A stretch of 64,000 nt of DNA from JAGREO01 sp020446285 (GTDB lineage Bacteria > Pseudomonadota > Alphaproteobacteria > Geminicoccales > Geminicoccaceae), in NCBI GenBank assembly GCA_041398005.1, contig JAWKVP010000005.1, positions 62,001-126,000 of the forward strand. The letters run 5' to 3'. The notes under the pieces were generated by a model. The model searched no databases. It was not told where the DNA came from and was given only the letters and a program-made list of their open reading frames with translations. Positions 26,020 through 33,894 of the stretch are shown piece by piece (within the stretch, counting starts at the first letter, position 1; each line of letters begins with the position of its first letter). The position numbers were made by a program, and so were the translations under genes.

Positions 26020-27126
26020 TCATGCCGCGTCGAGCGCGCGGCAATCCTCGATCTGCCAGCCGACCCGTGTGGTCGCGCCCGGCCTGAGATGAACATGCCC
26101 GCTGGCATTGGGAACCTTGACGATGAACTCGTCGTTTCCGCACACATCGAGCCGCGTGCGGACGTGATCGCCCAGAAAGATCAGCTCCTTGACCTTCGCC
26201 TCGAAGATGTTGGGAAGCGCTCCTTCGTCGGGCTCGATGAACACGCGTTCGGGCCGCAACGAGAGCGTCGTCGCCTCACCCGCACCACCGACATTGACCG
26301 CGAGCGCGCGCACCGTCGATCCCGCGACCTCGGCGACGCAGACATTGTCCTCGACCGACGCGATGCGGCCCGAGAGCTTGTTGTTCTCGCCGATGAACTG
26401 GGCAACGAACGAATTTTCCGGCTGTTCGTAGAGATCGACGGGCGGCGCCAGCTGCTGGATGATGCCGTCATTGAACACCGCCACCCGGTCGGACATGGTC
26501 AATGCCTCGGTCTGGTCATGGGTGACATAGACGACCGTCACCCCGAGCGATTCGTGGATATGCTTGATCTCGTACTGCATGGTCTCGCGCAGCTGCTTGT
26601 CGAGCGCGCCGAGCGGTTCGTCCATGAGAACCAGCTTGGGTTCGAACACGAGTGCTCGGGCGAGCGCCACACGCTGCTGCTGACCGCCGGACAGCTGGGC
26701 CGGGCGCCTCGCGCCGAATTCACCGAGCTGGACCATGTCGAGGGCCTTCTTGACCCGGTCCTCGGTCTCGCCGCGGGACAGCTTGCGCACCTGCAGCGGA
26801 AAGGCGAGATTCTCGGCCACCGTCATGTGCGGGAAGAGCGCATAGTTCTGGAACACCATGCCGATGTCGCGCTTGTGCGGCGGCACGTTGTTGATCGGCG
26901 TTCCGTCGAGGAAGATCTCGCCATGGGTGGCGGTCTCGAAGCCGGCGAGCATCATCAGGCAGGTGGTCTTGCCGGAACCGGACGGCCCCAGCATCGTGAC
27001 GAATTCGCCTTGGGCTATGTCGAGATTGAGATTCTTCACGACCAGCGTCTCGCCGTCGTAACTCTTCTGAACGTCAACGAATCGAACGAACGCGGTCCCG
27101 TTTTCTGCCATCGTTGTATCGCCCAT
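26020..27126 (-). CDS. ABC transporter ATP-binding protein, PotA-like
   Basis: This ATPase energises the polyamine-type importer. Walker A is GPSGSGKTT, the Q-loop is in GMVFQNYALFPHMTV, the signature is LSGGQQQRVALARAL and Walker B is LVLMDEPLGALD, with the H-loop in YVTHDQTEAL. A C-terminal TOBE-type domain of about 120 residues follows (GENNKLSGRIASVEDN; LSLRPERVFI). The start is ambiguous among in-frame ATGs at 27156, 27126 and 27111; the conserved core begins at FVRFVDVQKSYDG, so 27126 or 27111 is likely. It is first in the operon and divergent from ribA. Confidence 0.94.
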   Translation of the reverse strand: MGDTTMAENGTAFVRFVDVQKSYDGETLVVKNLNLDIAQGEFVTMLGPSGSGKTTCLMMLAGFETATHGEIFLDGTPINNVPPHKRDIGMVFQNYALFPHMTVAENLAFPLQVRKLSRGETEDRVKKALDMVQLGEFGARRPAQLSGGQQQRVALARALVFEPKLVLMDEPLGALDKQLRETMQYEIKHIHESLGVTVVYVTHDQTEALTMSDRVAVFNDGIIQQLAPPVDLYEQPENSFVAQFIGENNKLSGRIASVEDNVCVAEVAGSTVRALAVNVGGAGEATTLSLRPERVFIEPDEGALPNIFEAKVKELIFLGDHVRTRLDVCGNDEFIVKVPNASGHVHLRPGATTRVGWQIEDCRALDAA

Positions 27127-27361
27127 TGCTGTTCTTGTTGCGCACGCTCCGAACACCCAGCATACACTGCACGCCTGTACGCGTTGACGTGGAATCAGGC
27201 ATACGCCAGGCCGGCTGAGGCTGTTCGAACCGTTATTCGCCTCCTAGGGCTAGAGAATGCCAGTCGGTCTGTAAACCCGATTGCCGAAAAATGGCATCCC
27301 GCGTTACGAACACGTCATCAAAAGAATGGGAAACAAGCGCTTGTCGGTTATTTCTGCACGC

Positions 27362-28585
27362 ATGAAGACTGACGATTCGAACCATTCCCCGGATCGCGGC
27401 AGGCCGCGGAGGATCCTGTCCGCGTTTGATCCACCTGAGCCCCTCGAAGCGCAGACGCGCGCCTTGCTCGAACGGATGGAACTGGCCATCTGCCGGATCC
27501 GCGCGGGCTCGCCCGTCCCCATCGGCGGCGATACCGTCATACGCGCGCTCGAACTCTGCCCGCAGGGTCAGCTCGGACGCAAGGGACGCCTCGTCCTGCC
27601 ATCGGGCCTGCGTTCGCGGCGCATGACCGCGAGCGAACGGCGACGCTCCGTTCATCCGGTCGAATCCGGTCACGGCAGGGGCGCGTGCGTCATCGAACTC
27701 GCCCCGTCCGCCGAGCCCACGAGGATCATCCGCTGGATCGCAAGCAGCAGCGAACGCGGCGAACTCGGGCGCATGCTGGCATCGGCGGGTCGTGGAAACG
27801 CTACCGATGCTGCCGCCATCGAGCTCTGCAAGCTCGCCGGCCTGTTGCCGGCGGCGCTGATCGAGACGCAGACCAGCGATGCCGGAGCCGGGATATCCGT
27901 CGAGGACGTGCTCGGCTTTCGCGATGCACTGGCACGCAGCGTGCGACCGATGGTCGAGGCACGCCTGCCGATTCGCGGCGCCGAGAATGCAGCACTCACC
28001 GCCTTTCGTGCAGGCTTCGGCGGCGTCGAACATGTGGCCATCCGCATCGGCGATGTCGAAACCGGCGCCGACGCGAAACCGCCGCTCTGCCGCCTGCATT
28101 CATCCTGCCTCACCGGCGACCTGTTCGGCTCGCTGCGCTGCGATTGCGGCGACCAGCTCGATGGCGCGATCCGGCGGATCTCCGAGGAGGGTTCGGGCAT
28201 CATCCTCTATCTTGCGCAGGAGGGGCGCGGGATCGGACTCGTCAACAAGCTGCGCGCCTACCGGCTGCAGGACGAGGGGCTCGACACGATCGAGGCGAAC
28301 GAGCATCTGGGCTTTCTCGCCGACGAACGCAACTGGCTGATGCCGGCGATCATGCTGCAACAGCTCGGTATCGGACGCATCCGGCTGCTGACCAACAATC
28401 CCGCCAAGGTGTCGATGATCCAGAAGCATGGCATAGAGGTAGTCGAGCGTGTTCCCCACGCCTTCGCCGCCAATCCGCACAATCACGCCTATCTGGCGAC
28501 CAAGGCCGAACGTGGCGGGCATTTCCTCGGCGAGGACATCGTCCGCCGCCGGGCCGGAGAGAAACAGAAGGCAAAGGAAAAATGA
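27362..28585 (+). CDS. ribA: GTP cyclohydrolase II RibA with N-terminal extension
   Basis: RibA opens GTP to the pyrimidine precursor of riboflavin. The C-terminal 200 residues are canonical: RLHSSCLTGDLFGSLRCDCGDQL, where the three cysteines bind zinc, then LYLAQEGRGIGLVNKLRAY and LLTNNPAKVSMI. About 190 residues precede it, including IELAPSAEPTRIIRWIASS and AAAIELCKLAGLLPAALIE. These look like a degenerate DHBP-synthase-like or regulatory domain known from alphaproteobacterial RibA proteins. ATG 27362 is chosen by composition; ATG 27326 is possible, and neither has a good ribosome binding site. It overlaps the next gene by 4 bases. No FMN riboswitch was recognised upstream. Confidence 0.93.
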   Translation: MKTDDSNHSPDRGRPRRILSAFDPPEPLEAQTRALLERMELAICRIRAGSPVPIGGDTVIRALELCPQGQLGRKGRLVLPSGLRSRRMTASERRRSVHPVESGHGRGACVIELAPSAEPTRIIRWIASSSERGELGRMLASAGRGNATDAAAIELCKLAGLLPAALIETQTSDAGAGISVEDVLGFRDALARSVRPMVEARLPIRGAENAALTAFRAGFGGVEHVAIRIGDVETGADAKPPLCRLHSSCLTGDLFGSLRCDCGDQLDGAIRRISEEGSGIILYLAQEGRGIGLVNKLRAYRLQDEGLDTIEANEHLGFLADERNWLMPAIMLQQLGIGRIRLLTNNPAKVSMIQKHGIEVVERVPHAFAANPHNHAYLATKAERGGHFLGEDIVRRRAGEKQKAKEK

Positions 28586-29301
28586 ATTCGACGACCGGGG
28601 AGCTGTTCCGCGAGGATGCCTATCTGCAAAGCTGCAGCGCGGCCGTGACGTCCGTGCAGCCCGGTGTCGTGCGCCTCGATCGCACGGTCTTCTACCCCAC
28701 CGGCGGCGGACAGCCCGGCGACAGCGGGGTCCTGCGCTTCGACGGGCGGGAGATCGCCGTTCTGGACACGGTAAAGGGCGACGCACCGGGCGAAATCGAC
28801 CATCGGATCGATCCCGGCGCATCCCTTCCGGCCGTGGGCGACATGGTCGAGGCGGCAGTGGATTTCGAACGGCGTCATCGGCTGATGCGCATGCACACCT
28901 GCCTGCATCTCCTCTGCAAGGCGGTGGATGGCAGCGTCACCGGCGGATCGATCGGCGACGGCAAGGGCCGCCTCGATTTCGACATTCCCGATCCGGTTCT
29001 CGACAAGGACGCCCTCACCGAACGGCTCAATGCCTGGATCGCCGAGGACCATCCCGTCCGCGCCTTCTGGATCGACGAGAGCGCGTTCGACGAGCGGCCC
29101 GAGCTGGTGAAGACGATGTCCGTGCAACCGCCGCGCGGCTCCGGTCGCATCCGCCTCGTCGAAATCGGCGGGCTCGACCTTCAGGCCTGCGGCGGCACCC
29201 ATGTCCGTTCCACCGCCGAGATAGGCCGCGTCCGGATCCACAAGATCGAGAAGAAGGGCCGTCAGAACCGCCGCGTGCAAATCGTCCTCGACGGGGACTG
29301 A
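28582..29301 (+). CDS. Alanyl-tRNA editing protein, AlaX-like
   Basis: This is a 239-residue stand-alone editing domain that hydrolyses Ser- or Gly-mischarged tRNA-Ala. The N-terminal half is the AlaRS C-terminal/AlaX-II-type lobe (TVFYPTGGGQPGDSG). The zinc ligands are in MHTCLHLL (H-x-x-x-H) and CGGTHVRSTAEIG (C-x-x-x-H), and the tail KIEKKGRQNRRVQI matches the family. The ATG at 28582 overlaps the ribA stop as ATGA and has AAAGGA upstream. The very long open frame in this region (from 27685) is a shadow. Coupling to ribA is an unusual pairing of unrelated housekeeping functions. Confidence 0.93.
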   Translation: MNSTTGELFREDAYLQSCSAAVTSVQPGVVRLDRTVFYPTGGGQPGDSGVLRFDGREIAVLDTVKGDAPGEIDHRIDPGASLPAVGDMVEAAVDFERRHRLMRMHTCLHLLCKAVDGSVTGGSIGDGKGRLDFDIPDPVLDKDALTERLNAWIAEDHPVRAFWIDESAFDERPELVKTMSVQPPRGSGRIRLVEIGGLDLQACGGTHVRSTAEIGRVRIHKIEKKGRQNRRVQIVLDGD

Positions 29302-29326
29302 GCGCCGGCCCGCGCCTGACAGTCGC

Positions 29327-30358
29327 TCAGACCGTCTCGTAGCGGTCGGCCTTTGCGGTCTCCCGCAGACGTGTCATCTGCCCCTTGCGGCAGAGATGGT
29401 TGAGATGCGCCAGTGTCTCGGCAATGGCGAAGCCGATCTGATGCATGTCGAGCCGGCGCGGGAAAAGCGCATCCATCACCGTTTTCGCCGTCGCCGGCTG
29501 GCGGCAGACACCGAGCGCCACATCGCAGCGCTCCCCGTGATGTGCCACCAGCCTGTCGAGACGGACCGGCAGGCCGTGGAACGGGCCGTCATGGGAGGGC
29601 AGAACGGTGCAGTCCGGGTCGATATGCCGGTAGCGGTCGATACTGTCGATGAAGTCGCCGAGCGGATCCTCCTCGGGCGAGCCCGGCCATACGCCGACGA
29701 TGGGCGTGATGCGTGGCAGGATCTGGTCGGCGGCGATGAGGATATTGCGCTCGCTCGAATGAAAGGTGAGCATCTCGGGCGCATGTCCCTCGCCGACGAT
29801 CACCTGCCAGTCGCCGCCGGCCATCCGGATCCGGTCGCCGTGACGGATCCGGCGATAGCTGGAGGTGACGAGACTGACGCCGAGGCGGTAGCGGTTGCCG
29901 CGCTGCATCCGCTTTTCGACCAGTTCCTCGTCGAGGCCGGCATGACGGTCACAGACCGCACCGGCGATTGCGAAACTGTCCGTATCGTCGAGCTTGAGCA
30001 TGCGCGCGGTGAGCCATTCGCTGCGCGACATCAGCAGGTCCGCACCGGTGCGCTCGACGAGCCAGCCGGCGAGGCCGGCATGGTCGGGATGGAAGTGGGT
30101 GGCGACCACGCGGGCCACCGGAAGACCGGAGAGGAAATCCGAAAGCAGCCGGTCCCACATGTCCCGGGTCCAGTCGTCGGCGAAGCCGCAATCGATGACG
30201 GTCCAGCCGTCACTGTCGCGCAGGAGCCAGAGATTGACGTGATCGAGCGCGAAGGGCAGCGCCGCGCGGACCCACCAGATATCCTCCGCAATCCTTGCGA
30301 CACAACCATTCTGCGGACGTTCGGCGAGATAGCGCAGGGGCGGCTCGAGCGGCTTCAT
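29327..30358 (-). CDS. MBL-fold metallo-hydrolase
   Basis: This metallo-beta-lactamase-fold hydrolase of about 343 residues has the metal-binding H-x-H-x-D-H in THFHPDHAGL, further ligands in GEGHAPEML (His), AADQILPR (Asp) and PSHDGPFHG (His). An additional C-terminal helical domain (LDMHQIGFAIAETLAHLNHLCRKGQM) resembles the winged-helix tail of LACTB2-like or glyoxalase-II-like proteins. The start at 30358 (MKPLEPPLRYL) has GGA upstream and drops an unlikely 36-residue extension. It converges with the AlaX-like gene. The substrate is unknown; thioester or acyl-CoA hydrolases occur in the family. Confidence 0.88.
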   Translation of the reverse strand: MKPLEPPLRYLAERPQNGCVARIAEDIWWVRAALPFALDHVNLWLLRDSDGWTVIDCGFADDWTRDMWDRLLSDFLSGLPVARVVATHFHPDHAGLAGWLVERTGADLLMSRSEWLTARMLKLDDTDSFAIAGAVCDRHAGLDEELVEKRMQRGNRYRLGVSLVTSSYRRIRHGDRIRMAGGDWQVIVGEGHAPEMLTFHSSERNILIAADQILPRITPIVGVWPGSPEEDPLGDFIDSIDRYRHIDPDCTVLPSHDGPFHGLPVRLDRLVAHHGERCDVALGVCRQPATAKTVMDALFPRRLDMHQIGFAIAETLAHLNHLCRKGQMTRLRETAKADRYETV

Positions 30359-30562
30359 GCAAATTCCAGACTGACAGGAGACGGCAACCGGACGGCGGCC
30401 GTCCGAAAGGGGTTTCCAGAATGCCCCGCGAACACCACGCCTTCGCGATTTCCGGCATCCGGTCAACAGGCTGTTAACCAGGGCGTGTCACGCTCATAGA
30501 ATGACGGCATGCGTGTGACAATAAGCTCCGCTCACGCGAAGCTGACGGAAAGGTAAAGAGAC

Positions 30563-30652
30563 ATGCATATTCCGCTGCGTTTCCGCGGCGCCGGGGTCGA
30601 CACGCCGTTCCCGGTCCGTACCATGCGGGAAGTGAGAAACCGGGATGACTGA
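30563..30652 (+). CDS. Possible 29-residue leader ORF
   Basis: An ATG at 30563 has AGGTAAAGAGA directly upstream and opens a 30-codon frame with an arginine-rich product (MHIPLRFRGAG... REVRNRDD) ending at TGA 30650-30652. That is 6 bases before the GTG of the HugZ-like gene. The spacing suggests a translated leader that could couple to the downstream gene, which itself lacks a good ribosome binding site. Evidence is limited to position and the Shine-Dalgarno. Confidence 0.28.
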   Translation: MHIPLRFRGAGVDTPFPVRTMREVRNRDD

Positions 30653-30658
30653 AACACC

Positions 30659-31315
30659 GTGAGCCCGCAATCCGACAAGAAGGCCACGACCGCCAGATGG
30701 ATCATGCGCCGCATGCCGACGGCGTCGCTGGGCACGATCGACAAGCGCACGGGCGAACCCTATGTCTCCTTCGTGCCGGTGGCACTCGATCACGACGGCA
30801 CCCCTCTCCTGCTCCTTTCCGACCTTTCCGAACATACGCTCAACATCGGCGCCGACCCGAGAGTGTCGCTCCTGTTCGACGCGACACGCGAGGCGGACGT
30901 CCCGGCCGATGGCGCGCGGCTGACCTTTCAGGGCCACATCGCGAAGACGGGAGAACCGCGGCATGCACGCCGTTATCTCGCGCGCCACGCTACAGCGCAG
31001 ATGTATGCCGGTTTCGCCGATTTTTCCTTCTATGCGATCGATGGACGCCACGCCCATCTCGTCGAGGGCTTCGGGCGCGCCCGCTGGCTGCGGGCGCGCG
31101 ACATCCTCCTGTCGCCGGAAATCAATGGCAGGCTCGACCCGATGGAGGTCGCATGGATCGGCCGGGTTGTCGACGGCCGGCATGTCACCGGCCTCGATCC
31201 CGACGGCATCGATCTTCGTCTTGATGGAACGGTTGGCCGGATCTGGTCCGAAGAACCTGCCATGGATGAACGTGCATTCAGCGCCATCGTCGGAACCGGA
31301 GCGGGTAGCGGATGA
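30659..31315 (+). CDS. Pyridoxamine 5'-phosphate oxidase-like split-barrel protein, HugZ/HutZ type
   Basis: This 218-residue FMN-binding split-barrel protein resembles HugZ-family haem-utilisation oxygenases: SLGTIDKRTGEPYVSFVPVA, LLLLSDLSEHTLNIGADPRVSLLFD, LTFQGHIAKTGE, RYLARHATAQMYAGFADFSFYAI and HLVEGFGRARWL. The C-terminal DUF2470-like domain that some homologues carry is reduced or missing. The start is GTG 30659 without a clear ribosome binding site, immediately after a small leader-like frame. It precedes pckA by 66 bases. The actual substrate (haem or other) cannot be deduced. Confidence 0.85.
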   Translation: MSPQSDKKATTARWIMRRMPTASLGTIDKRTGEPYVSFVPVALDHDGTPLLLLSDLSEHTLNIGADPRVSLLFDATREADVPADGARLTFQGHIAKTGEPRHARRYLARHATAQMYAGFADFSFYAIDGRHAHLVEGFGRARWLRARDILLSPEINGRLDPMEVAWIGRVVDGRHVTGLDPDGIDLRLDGTVGRIWSEEPAMDERAFSAIVGTGAGSG

Positions 31316-31381
31316 GAACCGTTGCCTGAAGGAACCATCCCCATTTCCCGAACGTCGACCCAACGGAAAGGACCTGCACCG

Positions 31382-32962
31382 ATGAGCGACACGATCGACA
31401 TCCTCGCCAAGGCATCGCCCGGAACACTGCATCGAAACCTCGCGCCGGCAATCCTCGTGAGCATGGCGGTCTCGCGCGGCGAGGCCGAACTCAGCGCCGA
31501 CGGAGCGCTCGTTGCCCGCACGGGGCAATTCACGGGCCGTTCGCCGAAGGACAAGCACATTGTCCGCCATCCCTCGATCGAGCCACACATCGACTGGTCC
31601 GCCAATCAACCCATCGAACCCGCCCGAATGAGCGCGATGCTGGATCGCGCCATCGCCCATATCGGGGGAAGCGAGCTGTTCGTCCAGGATCTTTACGCGG
31701 GTGCCGATCCGGCACACCGGCTGAAGGTACGGATCATCACCGAACAGGCCTGGCACAATCTCTTCGCCCGCAACATGTTCATCCGTCCGGAACGGGCGGC
31801 GCTCGACGGCTTCACGCCTGACTGGACGGTGCTGCAACTGCCCTCCTTCCTCTCGGATCCCGAGACCGACGGGACACGATCCTCGACGGTGATCGCCATC
31901 GACTTCGAACGGTGCCTCGTCCTGATCGGCGGCACGCACTATGCCGGCGAGATCAAGAAATCGATCTTCTCGGTGCTGAACTATCTTCTCCCCGAGCGCG
32001 GTGTCATGCCGATGCACTGCTCCGCCAATGTCGGCCCGGACGGTGACGCGGCCGTCTTTTTCGGCCTTTCCGGCACCGGCAAGACGACGCTCTCGGCGGA
32101 TGCCTCGCGCACACTCGTCGGCGATGACGAGCATGGCTGGAGCGAGGACGGAATCTTCAATTTCGAAGGCGGCTGTTATGCCAAGTCGATCAAGCTCGAT
32201 GCGCTCGCGGAGCCGGAGATCCACGCCGCCTCCACCCGTTTCGGTACGGTCCTCGAGAATGTCGTTCTCGATCCGCTGACACGCGCGCCGATGTGGGACG
32301 ATGGCAGCCTGACCGAAAATACCCGCAGCTGCTATCCCCTGGACTTCATCCCCAATGCCAGCCGCACCGGTACCGCGGGACATCCAAAGAACATCATCAT
32401 GCTCACCGCCGATGCGTTCGGCGTCCTGCCGCCCATAGCGAGGCTCGGCCCGGAAGAGGCCATGTACCACTTCCTTTCGGGCTACACGGCCAAGGTCGCC
32501 GGCACCGAACGCGGACTGACCGAGCCGGAGGCGACATTCTCGGCCTGCTTCGGTGCACCCTTCATGCCACGCCATCCGAGCGCCTATGCCAAATTGCTGC
32601 GCAGGATGATGACGGCGCACGATGTCCGCTGCTGGCTCGTCAATACGGGCTGGACGGGCGGCGGCTACGGGACCGGCTCACGCATGCCGATCCACATGAC
32701 CCGCGCACTCCTGACCGCCGCCCTGTCGGGTGAGCTGGCGAAGGGAGAGATGCAGAAGGACCCCGTATTCGGCCTGACCGTGCCGGTGCATTGCGCCGGC
32801 GTCGATCCGCTGCTGCTGCGCCCGCGCGACGCCTGGGCCGACAAGGCCGCCTACGATGCCTCGGCCCGCGACGTGGCGGCCCGCTTCGCCGCCAATTTCG
32901 CAAGATATGAGGGGCATGTGGAGGATGTGGTGGGAGCCGCCGGAATCCGCGTGGCCGCCTGA
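31382..32962 (+). CDS. pckA: Phosphoenolpyruvate carboxykinase (ATP)
   Basis: PckA converts oxaloacetate and ATP to PEP in gluconeogenesis. The 526-residue protein shows TGQFTGRSPKDKH, RNMFIRP and GEIKKSIFSVLNYLLP, which holds the metal-binding Lys. Kinase-1a/P-loop is FFGLSGTGKTTLSAD, kinase-2 is LVGDDEHGWSEDGIFNFEGG, and TRSCYPLDFIPNA and VNTGWTGGGYGTGSRM follow. AAAGGA lies 10 bases before ATG 31382; a longer upstream frame is unsupported. It would serve growth on proline, carnitine or other TCA-entering substrates encoded here. There is no adjacent ChvI-type regulator. Confidence 0.97.
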   Translation: MSDTIDILAKASPGTLHRNLAPAILVSMAVSRGEAELSADGALVARTGQFTGRSPKDKHIVRHPSIEPHIDWSANQPIEPARMSAMLDRAIAHIGGSELFVQDLYAGADPAHRLKVRIITEQAWHNLFARNMFIRPERAALDGFTPDWTVLQLPSFLSDPETDGTRSSTVIAIDFERCLVLIGGTHYAGEIKKSIFSVLNYLLPERGVMPMHCSANVGPDGDAAVFFGLSGTGKTTLSADASRTLVGDDEHGWSEDGIFNFEGGCYAKSIKLDALAEPEIHAASTRFGTVLENVVLDPLTRAPMWDDGSLTENTRSCYPLDFIPNASRTGTAGHPKNIIMLTADAFGVLPPIARLGPEEAMYHFLSGYTAKVAGTERGLTEPEATFSACFGAPFMPRHPSAYAKLLRRMMTAHDVRCWLVNTGWTGGGYGTGSRMPIHMTRALLTAALSGELAKGEMQKDPVFGLTVPVHCAGVDPLLLRPRDAWADKAAYDASARDVAARFAANFARYEGHVEDVVGAAGIRVAA

Positions 32963-32986
32963 ACCCCTCCGCCACCCGGTTTCAGG
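32958..32986 (+). terminator. Hairpin overlapping the pckA stop
   Basis: CCTGAA (from 32958, including the stop codon) pairs with TTCAGG (32981-32986), extended by CC/GG past a bulged T. It lies between the convergent pckA and TerC-family genes. No T-run follows, so termination is only suggested. Confidence 0.28.
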
Positions 32987-33027
32987 GGAAGTGGAGCACG
33001 ACCGTTCTGCTTCCCCCGTCGGGGTTC

Positions 33028-33666
33028 CTATTCCGCCGGCGCCTCGACCGGAGTTTCGGAAATGGCGGCCAGAACCTCATGCCCGCCTTCCCAGATCATG
33101 GAGACCGCCACCCAGAGTACGACGACGAGGCCGATATAGGCGATCCACCGATGGCGATCCATCAGCCTCGCGATGAATCCGGCAGCAAGGCCCATGAGGG
33201 CTATGGAAAGGGCGAGGCCGATGATCATCACGACCATGTGATCGCGCGCCGCTCCCGCCACCGCCAGCACATTGTCGAGCGACATGGAAACATCGGCGAT
33301 GGCCACCTGGATGATCGCCGACTTCATCGTCTTCGCGCCATCCCGCGGCGCATCGGCGGCATGATCCATGTCGAGCGCACCGCCGCTGAGCTCGCGCCAC
33401 ATCTTCCATGCCACCCACAAAAGCAGAATGCCGCCGGCGAGGAGAAGGCCGATGATCGCAAGCAGCTGCAGGGCGACGACGGCAAAGATCACCCGCATGA
33501 CGAAGGCGATGCCGATGCCCCACATGATGACCTTGCGTTGCTCGTGCGCGGGAAGGCCGGCAGCAGCCAGCCCCACCACCACCGCATTGTCGCCGGCGAG
33601 CACAATGTCGATCAGGATGACCTTGAGAAGGGCCGAAAGCTCGGCCATGAGCTGTGCGTCCATCAT
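33028..33666 (-). CDS. TerC/YjbE family integral membrane protein
   Basis: This is a 212-residue, seven-helix membrane protein of the TerC superfamily, YjbE-like subgroup. The two conserved acidic helix motifs are VILIDIVLAGDNAVVVGLAA and IADVSMSLDNVLAVAGAA. The loop between helices 3 and 4 carries acidic and histidine residues (GALDMDHAADAP). Related proteins export Mn2+ or supply metals to exported enzymes. In many bacteria such genes follow a yybP-ykoY manganese riboswitch; I looked in 33667-33894 and did not see its core. Starts at TTG 33672, ATG 33666 and ATG 33663 are close together; the AGGCG spacing favours 33666. Confidence 0.88.
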   Translation of the reverse strand: MMDAQLMAELSALLKVILIDIVLAGDNAVVVGLAAAGLPAHEQRKVIMWGIGIAFVMRVIFAVVALQLLAIIGLLLAGGILLLWVAWKMWRELSGGALDMDHAADAPRDGAKTMKSAIIQVAIADVSMSLDNVLAVAGAARDHMVVMIIGLALSIALMGLAAGFIARLMDRHRWIAYIGLVVVLWVAVSMIWEGGHEVLAAISETPVEAPAE

Positions 33667-33894
33667 GGCCAACGCCTATAGCAGCACCTTCCCCATGGCC
33701 GATAGCCCGCACGATGCCGGATCGCGGAATTCCCGCGACGCCAGCCGACAGACGTTCCGCCCTGGCGGCGAAGTGACAGAATACGGAAATCCTGCGGCGT
33801 ATGGATCCTTGCCGAAGAGGTATCCGCGCGCCAGTTTGCATCCTGTCGCATCCGGAGCGGACATCGCCTTCATGCCTTTGGGGAACGAGCACAG

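Noticed and set aside
27127..27361. Possible FMN riboswitch before ribA
   Set aside because: The conserved FMN-aptamer segments were not recognised, and the region also serves as the divergent promoter of the ABC ATPase gene.
30494..32620. A 708-codon minus-strand frame opposite pckA and the HugZ-like gene
   Set aside because: Both plus-strand proteins carry full family motifs; the antisense frame has none.
33667..33894. Possible yybP-ykoY manganese riboswitch before the TerC-family gene
   Set aside because: The conserved core could not be found on the minus strand; only ordinary GC-rich sequence is seen.
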